Source: Rhodobiaceae bacterium (lineage in GTDB: Bacteria > Pseudomonadota > Alphaproteobacteria > Parvibaculales > Parvibaculaceae). From it: DNA of 5,576 bases. How positions within the stretch are numbered: the stretch's first letter is position 1; every line of letters begins with the position of its first letter. The notes beneath the pieces are model-generated. The model saw only the letters and a program-made list of their open reading frames with translations, did no database searches and was not told where the DNA came from. The DNA is taken from the NCBI GenBank assembly GCA_002401305.2, contig NVSO02000115.1:1-5576 (forward strand). The letters are read 5' to 3'. This document shows, one piece after another, positions 1 through 5,430 of the stretch. Both the position numbers and the translations under genes were made by a program.

Positions 1-813
1 CCCACGGGCCAGCAAGGGCAGGGCGGTGCGTTCCTTTTCGCTTAAAGGCCGCACAGTCTCATAGCCTTTCAGCAGCGCGCGGGCTTTGGTGATGTTGAAC
101 GCATTGTCCCGTTCAAAGCACCAAGCGTTCAGGCAAATGGCGATGTCATACACAAATGCATCATTGCACGCGAAGTAGAAATCGATCAGACCAGATAGTT
201 TCTCACCAATGAAAAATACATTGTCGGGGAACAGGTCTGCATGAATGACGCCGCTGGGTAAATCTCGCGGCCAGAGGTCTTCCAGCTCGCGCAGTTCATT
301 TTCAATCAGAACACTCAAGCCCATCACAATGTCGTCGCATCGACCTTCGCATTCCTCAAACAGAGGCCGCCAGCCCTCAACGGAAAGCGCATTGGGGCGT
401 GCAATTTTGAAGTCCTGACTGGCAAGGTGGAACGCTGCCATCTCTTTGCCGAGCTCAAAACAATGTTTTGGTTGCGGTTTGGAGATGCCGTGCCCGTCCA
501 AGAACGAAATAATGGCGGCAGGTCTGCCCGCAAGCTCTCCCAAAGTTTCGCCCGACTTTTGCGGCACCGCAATGGGGCATTCTAAGCCTTTGCCGGCAAG
601 GTGGGTCATCAGTCCCAGAAAGAACGGAAGGTCTGACTCATTTACTCGTTTTTCGTACAAGGTGAGAATGTAATACCCTTCTTCCGTATGCAGAAGAAAG
701 TTGGTGTTCTCCACACCCTCAGCAATACCTTTGTAGGAAAGCAACCCGCCAATGTTGTAGAGCGTGAGGAAGCTTTCAAGAGCTTCGTCGTCAACCTGTG
801 TATATACAGCCAT
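1..813 (-). CDS. thrB: Homoserine kinase, APH-fold type (C-terminus cut off by window edge)
   Basis: Homoserine kinase phosphorylates homoserine with ATP in the cytoplasm, giving O-phosphohomoserine for threonine synthase. The frame is open from the ATG at 813-811 to the left edge, 271 codons with no stop. The start MAVYTQVDDEALESFL and the segment KGIAEGVENTNFLLHT (about residues 28-43) are typical of the alphaproteobacterial ThrB that has the aminoglycoside-phosphotransferase (APH) fold, not the GHMP-kinase ThrB of E. coli. The catalytic motif HADLFPDN lies at residues 191-198 (catalytic Asp193, metal-binding Asn198), and GLIDFYFA at 208-215 supplies the second metal-binding aspartate (Asp211). 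The family is usually about 320 residues, so roughly 50 are missing beyond the edge. It lies 43 bp downstream of ispH on the same strand, probably co-transcribed; ispH-thrB, often followed by rnhA, is a common alphaproteobacterial order. No frameshift is visible. Confidence 0.95.
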   Translation of the reverse strand, partial: MAVYTQVDDEALESFLTLYNIGGLLSYKGIAEGVENTNFLLHTEEGYYILTLYEKRVNESDLPFFLGLMTHLAGKGLECPIAVPQKSGETLGELAGRPAAIISFLDGHGISKPQPKHCFELGKEMAAFHLASQDFKIARPNALSVEGWRPLFEECEGRCDDIVMGLSVLIENELRELEDLWPRDLPSGVIHADLFPDNVFFIGEKLSGLIDFYFACNDAFVYDIAICLNAWCFERDNAFNITKARALLKGYETVRPLSEKERTALPLLARG

Positions 814-818
814 GGGGG

Positions 819-823
819 TCCTC
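819..823 (-). promoter_or_regulatory. Shine-Dalgarno sequence of thrB
   Basis: Read on the minus strand, GAGGA ends five bases before the ATG at 813-811. This supports that start, which also matches the usual N-terminus of the family. No promoter is apparent in the 43-bp gap to ispH, in line with co-transcription. Confidence 0.7.
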
Positions 824-856
824 AGAATAGTCGGTAACAAATGGAGCGGTGAAGCT

Positions 857-1828
857 TTAAGCTGGCGCGCGCAACGAAAGGGGTAATTTAAACTGTACCC
901 GCTCTTGGGCAACTGAAATTTCCTCAACAGTCACGTCATATCGTTCTTTGAAGGCGGCGTTAACTTCATCCACCAAGACTTCCGGTGCAGAGGCACCAGC
1001 CGCAATACCGACATGGGAAATGTTTTCCAAACGCGACCAATCAATCTCAGCGGCGCGTTGTACTAAGACAGAATTTGTGCAGCCTTCCCGCTCAGCCACT
1101 TCCACCAACCGCATGGAGTTGGATGAATTGGGAGCGCCAATGACCAACAAAGCCTCGCACTTAGGCGCAATGGCTTTGACGGCGGCTTGGCGATTGGTGG
1201 TGGCGTAGCAAATGTCTTCTTTGTGGGGCACTGAGATGGACGGGAACCGCTCTTGCAACGTCGCAACGATCGCAGCCGTGTCGTCAACCGATAGGGTGGT
1301 TTGAGTGATGAAGGCAACGGCCTCCGGATTGTCAGGCTGAATGGTACGCGCATCTTCCACGGTTTCGATCAGCTTGACCGCCCCGTCAGGCAGCTGCCCC
1401 ATTGTGCCGATGACTTCGGGATGGCCTGCGTGTCCAATCATCAAGATTTCGCGTTTCTTGTCGAAATGGCGCTCTGCTTCCATGTGCACTTTCGACACAA
1501 GCGGGCAGGTCGCATCTAGATAATCTAAGTTACGGGCTTCTGCTTCTGCGGGAACCGATTTTGGCACCCCGTGCGCAGAAAAAATCACATGCGCATCAGC
1601 AGGCACTTCGTCCAATTCATCGACAAAAATAGCCCCTTTTGCTTCTAACCCTTCCACGACAAAGCGGTTGTGAACAATTTCGTGGCGGACATAGACCGGA
1701 GGACCAAATTTATCCAAGGCCTGCTCCACAATTTGGATGGCACGGTCCACACCAGCGCAGAATCCGCGCGGGCTAGATAGATAAAGGGTCAGGGCCGGTT
1801 TTTGGGGCGCAGACAAGGTCTTCTCCAT
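857..1828 (-). CDS. ispH: 4-hydroxy-3-methylbut-2-enyl diphosphate reductase (IspH/LytB)
   Basis: This iron-sulfur enzyme performs the last step of the MEP pathway, reducing HMBPP to IPP and DMAPP in the cytoplasm. Numbered from the ATG at 1828 (323 aa), the three cluster cysteines are Cys24 ([13 protein letters not shown]), Cys108 ([11 protein letters not shown]) and Cys207 ([10 protein letters not shown]). Substrate-site residues matching those of E. coli IspH are His53 (RHEIVHN), His136 and Glu138 (GHAGHPEV), the TQTT segment near 175-178, Ser236 and Asn237 in NSSNS, and Ser280 in GASAP. All key residues are present and the gene looks intact. The frame stays open upstream to a GTG at 1885-1883, giving 342 aa, but the extra 19 residues have no counterpart in E. 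coli IspH and the shorter form fits the usual length. Neither start has a clear Shine-Dalgarno sequence, so the start is unsettled. It is the first gene of a likely ispH-thrB operon and is divergent from the lipoprotein gene. Confidence 0.96.
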   Translation of the reverse strand: MEKTLSAPQKPALTLYLSSPRGFCAGVDRAIQIVEQALDKFGPPVYVRHEIVHNRFVVEGLEAKGAIFVDELDEVPADAHVIFSAHGVPKSVPAEAEARNLDYLDATCPLVSKVHMEAERHFDKKREILMIGHAGHPEVIGTMGQLPDGAVKLIETVEDARTIQPDNPEAVAFITQTTLSVDDTAAIVATLQERFPSISVPHKEDICYATTNRQAAVKAIAPKCEALLVIGAPNSSNSMRLVEVAEREGCTNSVLVQRAAEIDWSRLENISHVGIAAGASAPEVLVDEVNAAFKERYDVTVEEISVAQERVQFKLPLSLRAPA

Positions 1829-1912
1829 TTCGAAACGGGTCGTGGGCTTGTGGGGACCAGACGGGTTCGGTACAGTCCGGCGCACAATAGTTTGCGCTTC
1901 AGGATTCTCTAA

Positions 1913-1932
1913 GCTCTAGTATAGCCTAGAGC
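1913..1932. repeat. Palindrome in the ispH/lipoprotein divergent region (site 1)
   Basis: GCTCTAG (1913-1919) and CTAGAGC (1926-1932) are perfect inverted 7-mers separated by TATAGC. No T-run follows on either strand, so it is unlikely to be a terminator. Its place between divergent genes, overlapping a possible -10 box, suits an operator. It shares CTCTA/TAGAG half-sites with the palindrome at 1943-1966. The regulator is unknown. Confidence 0.6.
1918..1923 (-). promoter_or_regulatory. Candidate -10 box for ispH
   Basis: On the minus strand this reads TATACT, five of six matches to the sigma-70 -10 consensus, and would start transcription about 25 bases before the GTG and 80 bases before the ATG of ispH. 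No good -35 lies 16-18 bases upstream. A good minus-strand TTGACT at 1986-1981 is too far from it, but could pair with the A/T-rich TATATA at 1961-1956 at a long 19-base spacing. Which element is used cannot be settled by eye. Confidence 0.35.
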
Positions 1933-1942
1933 GCCGGAAGAT

Positions 1943-1966
1943 CCCTCTAAAACCGTATATAGAGGG
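1943..1966. repeat. Palindrome in the ispH/lipoprotein divergent region (site 2)
   Basis: CCCTCTA (1943-1949) and TAGAGGG (1960-1966) are perfect inverted 7-mers separated by ten bases, AAACCGTATA. The centre lies 32 bp from that of the palindrome at 1913-1932, about three helical turns, and the half-site core CTCTA is the same. The right arm overlaps TATATA (1956-1961), a possible -10 element on either strand. Confidence 0.6.
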
Positions 1967-2049
1967 GCTGACACGGGCAAAGTCAAGAACGCGGCAACAG
2001 GTAGGGGCTTCAGCACATGCAAGCCCAAGCAGGCACAGAAAGAGGCAAG

Positions 2050-2619
2050 ATGGCTCATCTCGGGATGACGGCGAAAACGGCACTAAAAATCATGGGTTTC
2101 AGCGCCTTTTTGGGCTTGGCTGCATGTGGAGCATCAGTTCAGGCAGAAAATGAAATGAAACTGCGCTTACCATGTCCCGGTGCGGGCATTCTGGGCAGCA
2201 CGGAAAAAGTGACTTTGTTCAATGGGGCAGGCCAAGACATCACGGATGTTATTGTGACCGCCGAAATTGAACGGGTTGTGACCAGCTGCGAGTATGACTT
2301 CGATGACGGCATTATCTATGTGGACATTGCCTATCGTGGTGTGGCTGAAGCAGGCCCCGCAGCAACCAGCCCAACGATCAACCTATCGGCCTTTTTAGCG
2401 CTGACGGAAGTGAACCGCTCCGTACTGCGCAAAGATATTGAACCTATTGAGCTCGATTTCTCTGAAGGGGGCCGCCGCACTGAATTTGTAAAAGTGATCG
2501 AAGGCGCGCGCGTCCCTTACGTGCCACCGTTCGATGGCTCGGCTTACGAATTTTTGGTTGGCTTCCAATTGACCCCGGATCAAGTGGCGTACAACAAAGA
2601 GCAAAAAGCGAACCGCTAA
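2050..2619 (+). CDS. Small lipoprotein of unknown function
   Basis: From the ATG at 2050 the product is 189 aa. The N-terminus has a short charged region, a hydrophobic stretch (about residues 11-25) and the lipobox LAAC at 23-26, so signal peptidase II should cleave before Cys26. Residue +2 is Gly, not Asp, which under the Lol rule favours the outer membrane. The mature part has two cysteines, Cys42 (LPCPGAGIL) and Cys80 (TSCEYD), possibly a disulfide, and looks beta-rich. I recall similar lipoproteins (CP-GIL near the start, later SC-YD) in other alphaproteobacteria, but know no function. The start at 2050 has AGAGG four bases upstream. An in-frame ATG at 2017 (200 aa) has AGGGG nine bases upstream and is also possible; one at 2065 gives the most compact signal peptide but has no ribosome site. 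It is transcribed away from ispH, with the hydrolase gene 103 bp downstream on the same strand. Confidence 0.85.
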   Translation: MAHLGMTAKTALKIMGFSAFLGLAACGASVQAENEMKLRLPCPGAGILGSTEKVTLFNGAGQDITDVIVTAEIERVVTSCEYDFDDGIIYVDIAYRGVAEAGPAATSPTINLSAFLALTEVNRSVLRKDIEPIELDFSEGGRRTEFVKVIEGARVPYVPPFDGSAYEFLVGFQLTPDQVAYNKEQKANR

Positions 2620-2627
2620 GTTTCTGT

Positions 2628-2656
2628 CAGGATCACCCTGCGACGTTTTGATCCTG
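2628..2656 (+). repeat. Inverted repeat after the lipoprotein stop codon
   Basis: CAGGATCA (2628-2635) and TGATCCTG (2649-2656) are perfect inverted 8-mers with a 13-base loop, starting nine bases after the TAA. The 8-mer CCTGCGAC also occurs twice in direct orientation, at 2637-2644 and 2653-2660. There is no T-run after the right arm, so it is not a canonical intrinsic terminator. It could protect the 3' end of the lipoprotein message or bind a protein. Confidence 0.55.
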
Positions 2657-2676
2657 CGACACTCATGAACTTGTTC

Positions 2677-2718
2677 CGGTCCTCCATTTGCCACACTGTT
2701 TGGGTAAATGGAGGACCG
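2677..2718 (+). promoter_or_regulatory. Hairpin burying the ribosome binding site of the first hydrolase
   Basis: CGGTCCTCCATTTGCC (2677-2692) pairs with GGTAAATGGAGGACCG (2703-2718), 16 positions of which 15 are Watson-Crick and one (G2690 with T2705) is a G-U wobble in RNA; the loop is ten bases. The right arm contains the Shine-Dalgarno GGAGG (2710-2714) of the ATG at 2723, so the folded leader should block ribosome binding. The stem ends four bases before the start codon. There is no following T-run, which argues against a terminator. Possible roles are a translational switch, a thermosensor or a DNA operator; the sequence does not say which. Confidence 0.75.
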
Positions 2719-2722
2719 CGAC

Positions 2723-3814
2723 ATGTTGAAGAAAATCACTATCACCATTGTAGGCCTGCTTGGGGCGTTGAGCATTGCGCTGCTCATCGGCTTTATGGAT
2801 GATGTCTCAACCCCTCAATTTGTAGATTCTGACGGCACGACGACGCCTGGCTCCCTCGCTTCCATCGAATGGATAACGTTGGGGGGCATTCCCCAATGGA
2901 CACTCCAACGCGCCCGTGACGTTGACCAGCCGATCTTACTGGCCATTCATGGGGGACCAGGCGCTGTCGAAGCAGCAGCCTACCGCGCATTCAATGCTGA
3001 GCTTGAAGACCACTTCCTTGTTGTGCACTGGCATCAACGAGGGTCCGGCTGGACCATGGACCGGGAAGCTGGGTTTGGCGATGTGAAGGGTGAACGGATC
3101 TATCAAGACCTTGAAGAGTTGGTCGACGCCCTAAAACAAAAATTTGGCCGTGAGAAAATTTACATCATTGGTCATTCTTGGGGGTCCATTTTGGGCCTGC
3201 GCTATGCCTATGAACATCCAGAAAATGTGACCGCTTACGTCGGCGTCGGACAGGTGAGCCATTCACGTGAGAGTGAAAAACGAGGGTGTGAATTTGTCCT
3301 AGCCGCCGCTCTGGCTGAAAAGGACAATGCGGCTGTCGACGAGATCAACAGCGCCTGCCAATTTGCAACCGATGAGAACTTGGCTTTCGCCGCTGAAGAT
3401 ATGATGGTGCAACGAAACTACCTCGCGGCATATGGGGGCGCATTACATGGCCCAATGGGCGTGGCAGACCTCTTGGCGGGTATTCTGGGGACAGATGAAG
3501 GAACCTTGAGCGGGTTGGTACGTACCTTTGAAGGCAGCATGGGGTCGATGGAGACCATTTGGCCTGAAATGATGGCCTTTGATGCAACGCCGTGGACCCA
3601 GTTTAAGGTCCCTGTATATTTCGCGATTGGCCGCCATGATTATCAGGTGAATGCGGCTCTAGCTGCGTCATACTTCGACACAATTGAGGCGCCGTGCAAA
3701 GGCGTGAAATGGTTGGAAAACTCCGCGCATTTTTCACTCTTTGAAGAAGCCGATGTGTTTAATCGCTTCATAATTGATACAGTCAAACCGCTGAAATGCA
3801 TGGCAGCGCCTTAA
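2723..3814 (+). CDS. Membrane-anchored alpha/beta hydrolase, S33 peptidase-like (copy 1)
   Basis: From the ATG at 2723 the product is 363 aa. MLKK and a hydrophobic segment (about residues 5-24) with no evident cleavage site suggest an N-in signal anchor, placing the catalytic domain in the periplasm. The alpha/beta hydrolase signs are HGGPG (76-80, oxyanion hole), GHSWGS (150-155, nucleophile Ser152), Asp306 in GRHDYQV and His336 in NSAHFS. The layout resembles prolyl aminopeptidases and relatives (family S33), but the usual DQRG reads HQRG (104-107) here. A cap region lies at about 180-290. The only cysteines are Cys189, Cys212, Cys325 and Cys359, all shared with copy 2. The substrate is unknown: an aminopeptidase or an esterase both fit. 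An in-frame ATG at 2708 would add five residues, but the GGAGG eight bases before 2723 and alignment with copy 2 favour 2723. No promoter is evident in the 103-bp gap, so read-through from the lipoprotein gene is possible. Confidence 0.9.
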   Translation: MLKKITITIVGLLGALSIALLIGFMDDVSTPQFVDSDGTTTPGSLASIEWITLGGIPQWTLQRARDVDQPILLAIHGGPGAVEAAAYRAFNAELEDHFLVVHWHQRGSGWTMDREAGFGDVKGERIYQDLEELVDALKQKFGREKIYIIGHSWGSILGLRYAYEHPENVTAYVGVGQVSHSRESEKRGCEFVLAAALAEKDNAAVDEINSACQFATDENLAFAAEDMMVQRNYLAAYGGALHGPMGVADLLAGILGTDEGTLSGLVRTFEGSMGSMETIWPEMMAFDATPWTQFKVPVYFAIGRHDYQVNAALAASYFDTIEAPCKGVKWLENSAHFSLFEEADVFNRFIIDTVKPLKCMAAP

Positions 3815-3820
3815 GAGAAC
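3811..3820 (+). repeat. Direct repeat TTAAGAGAAC, copy 1
   Basis: This 10-mer spans the stop codon of the first hydrolase and recurs exactly at 3893-3902, just before the second hydrolase's ribosome binding site. The two copies bracket nearly the whole 102-bp intergenic spacer. Confidence 0.5.
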
Positions 3821-3877
3821 GCACATGTGTGGCCAAGAGGCCTCGGATACGTTCCATTCATTGCTTGATCTTTGGAC

Positions 3878-3919
3878 CATCCCACACCAGCTTTAAGAGA
3901 ACTGGAGGAGTTTGGGATG
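3878..3919 (+). promoter_or_regulatory. Possible hairpin covering the start codon of the second hydrolase
   Basis: CATCCCA (3878-3884) pairs perfectly with TGGGATG (3913-3919), whose last three bases are the ATG start. Inside it CCAG (3887-3890) can pair with CTGG (3902-3905), which takes in the first bases of the Shine-Dalgarno GGAGGAG (3904-3910). The internal loop is asymmetric, so this is clearly weaker than the helix before copy 1. The sequences of the two hairpins are not similar. Confidence 0.4.
3893..3902 (+). repeat. Direct repeat TTAAGAGAAC, copy 2
   Basis: Exact second copy of the 10-mer at 3811-3820, with starts 82 bp apart. It lies immediately before GGAGGAG, the ribosome binding site of the second hydrolase. 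Confidence 0.5.
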
Positions 3920-5026
3920 TTGAGAAAAGCCTTATTGGGAATAGTAAGCGTAATTGTCTTGGGGCTATCCGCCCTCACCATTGCCCTGACCATCGGGTTT
4001 ATGGAAGACGCCTCGACGCCACCATTTTTGGATGAAGACGGCAACCGCGTACCCGGCTCCCTTGCCGCAATGGAGTGGCAAGATATCGGAGGTATCCCGC
4101 AATGGACGCTTCTGCGCGCCCGAGACACTTCCCAGCCCATTCTCATCGCCTTGCACGGCGGCCCCGGTGCCATCGAAGCCGAAGCGTACCGCGCGTATAA
4201 TGCCGAGCTTGAAGACCACTTCCTCGTGGTGCACTGGCATCAGCGCGGTGCAGGATGGACACTTGATAGAGATTCCGATGGCAGTGACATAAATAGTGAG
4301 CGTATCTATCAAGACCTAGAAGAATTGGTTGAGCTCATGAAAACACGGTTTGGCCGCGAGAAAGTATTTCTAGTCGGTCATTCATGGGGCTCAATGATTG
4401 GCCTTCGCTACACCTATGAGCATCCAGAAAATGTGGCCGCTTATGTGGGCATTGGACAAGTCCAGAACTTGAAAGAAAGCGAAAAACTAGGGTGCGGCTT
4501 TATCCTAGAGAAAGCGCAAGCCGCGCAGGATGCAGACGCGATTGTTGAAATCAACAAAGCCTGCGCCTTCGTAAATGACCCCACCAAACCCTATGATATG
4601 GAACAAATGTTTGTGCAACGTGGCTACCTCTCCCAATATGGAGGGGCCTTTCACGGGCCAATGGGCATGACAGATATGCTCTATGACATGCTCACCAAGA
4701 CAGATGAAGGAACCTTGAGCGTTATGTTGCGGATGGCTGAGGGCAGTTTTGATTCGGCTGAAAGAATGTGGCCAGAACTGATGGCCTTTGATGCAGCCCC
4801 GTGGACCGAGTTTAAGGCGCCCATCTTTTTTGCATTGGGCCGGCATGATTATCAGGTCAACGCCGGTTTGGCAGCGCAGTATTTTGAAACATTGAATGCC
4901 CCATGCAAGCATTTGGAATGGTTCGAGAATTCCGCCCACAGCCCACTTTTCGAAGAGGCTGAGGCGTTTAACCACTTCATGATCAACACTGTCAAAAATG
5001 TCGAATGCAGCCTGCCATCCCTGTAA
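3917..5026 (+). CDS. Membrane-anchored alpha/beta hydrolase, S33 peptidase-like (copy 2)
   Basis: This is a tandem paralogue of the preceding hydrolase, 369 aa from the ATG at 3917. The two align along their whole length and, by eye, well over half the residues are identical. MLRK is followed by a hydrophobic signal anchor (about residues 5-28). Catalytic features are HGGPG (80-84), GHSWGS (154-159, nucleophile Ser156), Asp311 in GRHDYQV and His341 in NSAHSP. HQRG again replaces the common DQRG. Cys193, Cys216, Cys330 and Cys364 align with the four cysteines of copy 1, suggesting structural disulfides in the periplasm. The main differences are in the cap (about 185-285), where substrate choice usually lies, so the copies may differ in substrate. 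The frame extends upstream to 3872 (384 aa), but GGAGGAG six bases before 3917 and the match to copy 1 favour 3917. The gap to copy 1 is 102 bp. The substrate is unknown. Confidence 0.9.
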   Translation: MLRKALLGIVSVIVLGLSALTIALTIGFMEDASTPPFLDEDGNRVPGSLAAMEWQDIGGIPQWTLLRARDTSQPILIALHGGPGAIEAEAYRAYNAELEDHFLVVHWHQRGAGWTLDRDSDGSDINSERIYQDLEELVELMKTRFGREKVFLVGHSWGSMIGLRYTYEHPENVAAYVGIGQVQNLKESEKLGCGFILEKAQAAQDADAIVEINKACAFVNDPTKPYDMEQMFVQRGYLSQYGGAFHGPMGMTDMLYDMLTKTDEGTLSVMLRMAEGSFDSAERMWPELMAFDAAPWTEFKAPIFFALGRHDYQVNAGLAAQYFETLNAPCKHLEWFENSAHSPLFEEAEAFNHFMINTVKNVECSLPSL

Positions 5027-5093
5027 AGTAGGCGACTTTTAGGGGTTTAGGGGCCTTGTCCAGCACTCCGAAAATAGGAGCGGGAGAGTTTTA

Positions 5094-5121
5094 TTGACTC
5101 TTTTTTGCACCGCACTAGTAT
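5094..5121 (+). promoter_or_regulatory. Sigma-70-type promoter for the glycine riboswitch and gcv genes
   Basis: TTGACT (5094-5099) and TAGTAT (5116-5121) are separated by 16 bases, each box close to consensus. Transcription should start near 5128, just before the riboswitch leader strand at 5130, so the fit between promoter and RNA is good. The stretch from the hydrolase stop (5026) to this promoter holds no clear terminator, only a weak CTCC/GGAG stem around 5067-5080. Confidence 0.7.
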
Positions 5122-5129
5122 CGCGGCCA

Positions 5130-5352
5130 CATACAGATGATCCCTGCGGGAGAGATCTGCTGCCCTGTTAAAGGGCGAAGGCGCCGAAGGAGCAACCGCC
5201 CCGGAAACTCTCAGGCAAAAAGGACCGCAGGTGTATGACACTCTGGAAAGAAGATGTAGCTGGGTTTACCTAGCAGGCATCTCACCGAAGGACGTAAGAG
5301 GGCCGGTCACATTTGATGGGTGCTTGAAATCTCTCAGGTGCAGGCGACAGAG
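5130..5352 (+). promoter_or_regulatory. Tandem glycine riboswitch (gcvT leader)
   Basis: Two glycine aptamers lie in the gcvT 5' leader. In aptamer I, P1 pairs CCTGCGG (5143-5149) with CCGCAGG (5225-5231), and P2 pairs GAGAG (5150-5154) with CTCTC (5208-5212). Its conserved core parts are GCCGAAGGAG (5183-5192) and ACTCTCAGGCAAAAAGGAC (5207-5225). In aptamer II, P1 pairs CTCTG (5241-5245) with CAGAG (5348-5352), with core parts CACCGAAGGA (5283-5292) and ATCTCTCAGG (5329-5338). The linker is nine bases. The leader CATACA (5130-5135) is complementary to linker TGTATG (5232-5237), which matches the P0 leader-linker helix known in this class; I did not confirm a kink-turn. Known tandem glycine riboswitches before gcv genes usually raise expression when glycine is plentiful, and that is the expected action here. 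Confidence 0.93.
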
Positions 5353-5411
5353 GGGGCACAAAGCCAGTTTTGGCATTGTGACTCTGAATCCGCGCTTTTT
5401 TTGATAAGCGC
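5348..5411 (+). promoter_or_regulatory. Candidate riboswitch expression platform
   Basis: CACAAAGCCA (5357-5366) and TGGCATTGTG (5371-5380) form a stem with one A-A mismatch and a GTTT loop. Directly after it, CTCTG (5382-5386) can pair with CAGAG (5348-5352), which is also the 3' strand of aptamer II P1, so the two pairings exclude each other. A second hairpin, GCGCTT (5392-5397) with AAGCGC (5406-5411), holds a T-run in its 5' arm and loop. The T-run follows GCGC but not a matching stem end, so a standard terminator is not clear. Control could act on translation, since the gcvT start is 20 bases beyond. Confidence 0.55.
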
Positions 5412-5430
5412 AAACCTGAAGTGAGATCAA

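Noticed and set aside
1829..1885. N-terminal extension of IspH from the GTG at 1885
   Set aside because: The 19 extra residues match nothing known in the family and lack a ribosome site; not excluded, but less likely than the ATG at 1828.
3822..3829. Palindrome CACATGTG after the first hydrolase
   Set aside because: Short, a single site, and not tied to any promoter element I can see.
3832..3842. GGCC-AAGA-GGCC stem as a terminator of the first hydrolase
   Set aside because: Only about four base pairs and no T-run follows.
4505..4975. Minus-strand open frame of 156 codons inside the second hydrolase
   Set aside because: Antisense to a well-supported gene and mirrored by a similar antisense frame in copy 1, as expected from shared codon use.
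5038..5053. Tandem TTTAGGGG, twice, resembling a telomere repeat
   Set aside because: Only two units in an ordinary bacterial intergenic region; most likely chance.
5047..5241. Minus-strand open frame of 64 codons over the riboswitch
   Set aside because: It covers the promoter and aptamer I and has no recognisable protein features; a chance frame.
5392..5411. GCGCTT/AAGCGC hairpin as an intrinsic terminator
   Set aside because: The T-run is in the 5' arm and loop, not after the stem, so on its own it does not fit a terminator; kept only as part of the possible expression platform.
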